Shown here piece after piece: positions 6,341-9,223 of a stretch of 9,223 nucleotides of DNA (its first letter is position 1; each line of letters opens with the position of its first letter). The notes under the pieces were generated by a model. That model did no database searches. It was not told the origin of the DNA and saw only the letters and a list, made by a program, of their open reading frames with translations. Origin of the DNA: Actinomycetales bacterium (lineage in GTDB: Bacteria; Actinomycetota; Actinomycetes; Actinomycetales; BWSM-131); assembly GCA_030149025.1 (NCBI GenBank), contig JASBSH010000254.1, forward strand, positions 1 to 9,223. Direction: 5' to 3'. A program made the translations under genes and the position numbers.

Positions 6341-7347
6341 CGGGCGCCACCGGCATCGGCTCGTGGCCGGGGGACGACTTCCTGGAGGCGCAGCGCCTGG
6401 TGATGGGGGAGCTGGGCAGTCCTGCGGACGTGGACGGTCTGCCCCACATGGTGGAGCTGCCCTCTCGCGGGCCCGGGTCTGACATGGTGGGCCGGGCGGC
6501 GGCGCTCCTGGTGGACCTCCCCGTAGACCTGCAACCGTCGGGATGGCGGCTGACGGATGCGCCAGGCCGGGACGTGGAGCGTGCGAACGCGTTGCGGCGT
6601 AACGACCTCGACGATCTCGCCGAGGTCGCGGACGGGTACCACGGCAGGCTGAAGCTGCAGGTGGCCGGCCCCTGGACCTTGGGGGCGTCGTTGCGGCTGG
6701 GCCGGGGCGAGCGGGTCGTGAACGACCCCGGGGCGCGCCGGGACGTGGTGGCGTCGCTCGCCGAGGGCGTCGCAGCCCACGTGGGGGCCGTGCGACGCCT
6801 GGTCCCCTCCGCAGAGCTCGTTGTCCAGCTGGACGAGCCGTCGCTGCCCGCCGTCCTGGCGGGCCGGCTGCCCACGCAGAGCGGGTTCGGCCGGCTTCGT
6901 CCCGTCGAGGCGGACGAGCTGGAGACCGGGCTGCAGTCCGTCACTGCCGCAGCACGAGGCGCCGGCGCCGTGATGACGGCCGTTCACTGCTGCGCCAAGG
7001 ACGCCCCGTTCACCGTGCTGCGCCGCAGCGGCGCCGACGCGGTCGCGGTAGACGCGACCGTGCTGGACGCCGCCGGCTGGGAGTCCGTGGCGGTCGCCTA
7101 CGAGGCGGGTCTGCAGCTCTGGGCGGGCCTGCTGCCGACCACGGCGGAGCTGCCGAGCACGAGCACGCTGGTGGACTGGCTAACGGGACCCTGGAAGCGG
7201 GTCGGGCTGTCGGCGTCCGGCTTGTCGTCCGTCACGGTGTCACCCACGTGCGGTCTCGCCGGTGCGTCGCCGGCGCACGCTCGCGCCGTCCTCGACCGGA
7301 CCGTCGAGACCGCACGCGCACTGGCAGAGGTCGCGGCAGAGAGCTGA
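6337..7347 (+). CDS. Stand-alone MetE C-terminal-domain (cobalamin-independent methionine synthase-like) protein
   Basis: The 336-residue product matches only the C-terminal catalytic barrel of MetE; the N-terminal half of the full enzyme (about 750 residues) is absent. In E. coli MetE, zinc is held by H641, C643, E665 and C726. Here H217 and C219 (in AVHCCAKD) and C305 (in SPTCGLA) fit three of these, while the fourth position seems to be aspartate (D239 in AVDAT) rather than glutamate. VQLDEPSLP (about 165-173) matches the conserved DEP segment. The GTG start lies in GTGA, overlapping the mnmA stop, so translation is likely coupled. The same kind of gene (Rv3015c) sits near ligA in mycobacteria. 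It may be a zinc methyltransferase acting on a thiol, but methyl donor and acceptor are unknown; calling it metE would overstate the evidence. Confidence 0.85.
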   Translation: MTGATGIGSWPGDDFLEAQRLVMGELGSPADVDGLPHMVELPSRGPGSDMVGRAAALLVDLPVDLQPSGWRLTDAPGRDVERANALRRNDLDDLAEVADGYHGRLKLQVAGPWTLGASLRLGRGERVVNDPGARRDVVASLAEGVAAHVGAVRRLVPSAELVVQLDEPSLPAVLAGRLPTQSGFGRLRPVEADELETGLQSVTAAARGAGAVMTAVHCCAKDAPFTVLRRSGADAVAVDATVLDAAGWESVAVAYEAGLQLWAGLLPTTAELPSTSTLVDWLTGPWKRVGLSASGLSSVTVSPTCGLAGASPAHARAVLDRTVETARALAEVAAES

Positions 7348-7381
7348 GCGCGTTGTCGGTGCCGTCCGCAAGGATGGGACC

Positions 7382-9223
7382 GTGAGCGACGAACCGACCG
7401 AGGCCGCCATCCACGAGATCAACACGATCGACGAGATCAACACGATCGACGAGGACGTGCGCGCTCAGGTGGAGCCCCCGGACGAGGTGCGCCACGCGTG
7501 GACGGAGCTCGCGGACGAGATCCGGGGCCACCAGTTCGCGTACTACGTGAAGGACGCGCCCGTCATCAGCGACGCCGAGTTCGACCAGCTCGTGCGGCGG
7601 CTGGGGCAGATCGAGGAGCAGTACCCGGCGCTGCGGACGCCGGACTCGCCGACCCAGCAGGTGGGCGGCACCTTCTCGACGGACTTCACGCCCGTCAACC
7701 ACCTCGAGCGGATGATGAGCCTCGACAACTGCTTCTCGAAGGAGGAGTTCGAGGCGTGGGGTGACCGGGTCCAGCGCGAGGCCGGGGGCCGCTTCCACTA
7801 CCTCTGCGAGCTGAAGATCGACGGCCTGGCCGTGAACCTGCTCTACGAGGACGGGCGCCTCACACGTGCCGCGACGCGGGGCGACGGCCGCACCGGCGAG
7901 GACGTCACGCTCAACGTCAGCACGATCTCGGACGTGCCCTCCCGGCTGGAGGGTGACAACGTGCCGAAGCTGGTCGAGGTGCGCGGCGAGGTCTTCTTCC
8001 CGATCGAGGCGTTCGCCGACCTCAACGCCGCCCTGGTGGAGGCCGGCAAGTCGCCGTTCGCCAACCCACGCAACGCGGCTGCCGGTTCTCTTCGCCAGAA
8101 GGACCCGAAGGTGACCGCCAGCCGTCCCTTGCACATGATCGTGCACGGCATCGGCGCCCACGAGGGGCTGAACTACTCCCGTCAGTCCGAGGCGTACGAG
8201 CTGCTCAAGGGCTGGGGTCTGCCCACGAGCACCCACTACCGGGTGCTCGACGACATCACGGCGGTCGAGGAGTTCATCGACCACTTCGGCGAGCACCGGC
8301 ACTCCGTCGAGCACGAGATCGACGGCGTGGTGGTCAAGGTGGACGAGATATCGGTGCAGCGGCGGCTGGGCTCGACCAGCAGGGCTCATCGGTGGGCGAT
8401 CTCCTACAAGTACACGCCGGAGGAGGTGACGACGTTGCTCAAGGACATCCAGGTCAACGTCGGCCGCACCGGTCGGGTCACCCCCTTCGCCGTGATGGAG
8501 CCGGTGCTGGTGTCCGGTTCGACAGTGGCGATGGCGACCCTGCACAACGCCAGCGAGGTCAATCGCAAGGGCGTGCTGATCGGCGACACGGTGGTGCTGC
8601 GGAAGGCCGGTGACGTGATCCCCGAGGTGCTCGGGCCGGTCATCGACCTGCGCCCGCCGGACGCGCGCGAGTTCGTCATGCCGACGCACTGCCCCTCGTG
8701 TGGCACGAAACTGGCGTACGAGAAGGAGGGGGACGCGGACATCCGCTGCCCCAATGCCCGGTCCTGCCCGGCACAGCTCCGGGAGCGGCTGTTCCACATA
8801 GCGAGCCGGGGGGCGTTCGACATCGAGGCGATGGGCTACGAGGGGGCGTCGGCGCTGCTCGAGGCCGGTGTGCTGACGAACGAGGCCGGCTTGTTCAACC
8901 TCACCGAGGAGGAGCTGCTGAAGGTCCCGTTCTTCACCCGGCTCGACCCGAAGGACCGCGAGCGGCGGGTGCTCTCCGAGAACGGGCGGAAGCTGCTGGC
9001 GAACCTGGAAGAGGCGAAGACCCAGCCGCTCTGGCGGGTGCTGGTCGCCCTGTCCATCCGGCACGTCGGGCCAACGGCCGCGAGGGCGCTCGCGACGCAG
9101 TTCGGCTCGCTGCAGGCGATCCGGGAGGCGGACGCCGACACGCTCGCGGGCGTGGACGGTGTCGGCCCGCGTATCGCGGCCTCGGTCGCGGACTGGTTCG
9201 CCGTGGACTGGCACAACGAGGTC
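7382..9223 (+). CDS. ligA: NAD+-dependent DNA ligase LigA, 3' end outside window
   Basis: Seals nicks during replication and repair using NAD+. 614 residues are visible without a stop. Order: acidic N-terminal extension (about 1-35), NAD-contacting Ia domain (FAYYVKDAPVISDAEFDQL), nucleotidyltransferase domain with K145 of KIDG (K115 in E. coli), RGDGRTGED, PRNAAAGSLRQ and EIDGVVVKVD, OB domain (VNVGRTGRVTPFA), Cys4 zinc finger C437, C440, C456, C462 (C408-C432 in E. coli), and helix-hairpin-helix repeats ending in HVGPTAARA and VDGVGPRIA. The C-terminal BRCT domain lies beyond the window. Numbering runs about 30 residues ahead of E. coli, which measures the extension. I chose GTG 7382 because AAGGA (7370-7374) lies seven bases upstream; GTG at 7457, 7469 or 7487 are in-frame alternatives without a good ribosome site. 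The gap to the MetE-like gene is only 34 bases, so it is probably in the same transcript. Confidence 0.95.
   Translation, partial: MSDEPTEAAIHEINTIDEINTIDEDVRAQVEPPDEVRHAWTELADEIRGHQFAYYVKDAPVISDAEFDQLVRRLGQIEEQYPALRTPDSPTQQVGGTFSTDFTPVNHLERMMSLDNCFSKEEFEAWGDRVQREAGGRFHYLCELKIDGLAVNLLYEDGRLTRAATRGDGRTGEDVTLNVSTISDVPSRLEGDNVPKLVEVRGEVFFPIEAFADLNAALVEAGKSPFANPRNAAAGSLRQKDPKVTASRPLHMIVHGIGAHEGLNYSRQSEAYELLKGWGLPTSTHYRVLDDITAVEEFIDHFGEHRHSVEHEIDGVVVKVDEISVQRRLGSTSRAHRWAISYKYTPEEVTTLLKDIQVNVGRTGRVTPFAVMEPVLVSGSTVAMATLHNASEVNRKGVLIGDTVVLRKAGDVIPEVLGPVIDLRPPDAREFVMPTHCPSCGTKLAYEKEGDADIRCPNARSCPAQLRERLFHIASRGAFDIEAMGYEGASALLEAGVLTNEAGLFNLTEEELLKVPFFTRLDPKDRERRVLSENGRKLLANLEEAKTQPLWRVLVALSIRHVGPTAARALATQFGSLQAIREADADTLAGVDGVGPRIAASVADWFAVDWHNEV
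7415..7450 (+). repeat. Exact 18-bp tandem duplication in the ligA N-terminus
   Basis: The unit GAGATCAACACGATCGAC occurs twice in direct succession (7415-7432 and 7433-7450) with no mismatch, followed by GAG, the first codon of a third unit. It encodes EINTID twice and keeps frame, which supports translation from the upstream GTG at 7382. The identity suggests a recent slippage duplication. Confidence 0.9.

Noticed and set aside
7232..9214. 660-codon open frame on the minus strand opposite ligA
   Set aside because: It is the antisense shadow of a clear LigA gene. High GC at third positions removes stop codons on the other strand. The product is a low-complexity Arg/Leu/Val/His-rich chain with no recognisable motif or ribosome site.

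Overview
The window is high-GC DNA from an actinobacterium (Actinomycetota). A Micrococcales-type organism is plausible, but the family cannot be fixed from sequence alone. The evidence is the GC-rich third codon positions, GTG starts, a leaderless-type promoter, and the gene order. From memory, the order matches the Mycobacterium tuberculosis block that runs from the fixA/fixB ETF genes through iscS and trmU (mnmA) to an Rv3015c-like gene and ligA. All seven genes I can support lie on the + strand.

Region by region: (1) 1-651 is the 3' part of an enoyl-CoA hydratase/isomerase gene, open at the left edge. (2) 652-2138 is the only accessory-looking stretch. It holds one 322-codon gene for an AbiEi-type winged-helix protein fused to a DUF559/Vsr-like nuclease fold. 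The gene is bracketed by two related palindromic elements (715-770 and 1884-1957) and has a perfect DnaA-box-like nonamer 51 bases before its start. (3) 2139-3929 is etfB-etfA, with a candidate promoter in front and a long GC-rich hairpin terminator (3967-4013) behind. (4) 4041-9223 is a tightly packed run: cysteine desulfurase, mnmA, a stand-alone MetE C-terminal-domain protein, and ligA (open at the right edge). The spacings are 14 bases with the Shine-Dalgarno overlapping the upstream stop, a 4-base GTGA overlap, and 34 bases.

How the genes fit together: the hydratase and ETF belong to acyl-CoA (beta-oxidation) metabolism, with ETF taking electrons from acyl-CoA dehydrogenases. The desulfurase probably supplies persulfide sulfur directly to MnmA for 2-thiouridine at the tRNA wobble position. 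The MetE-like protein shares their transcript and keeps a zinc site, but its substrate is unknown. LigA is the essential NAD+-dependent ligase; here it carries an acidic N-terminal extension with an exact 18-bp tandem duplication.

The most unusual item is the AbiEi/DUF559 gene with its paired flanking palindromes, set into an otherwise conserved housekeeping neighbourhood. I see no convincing complete new multi-gene system.
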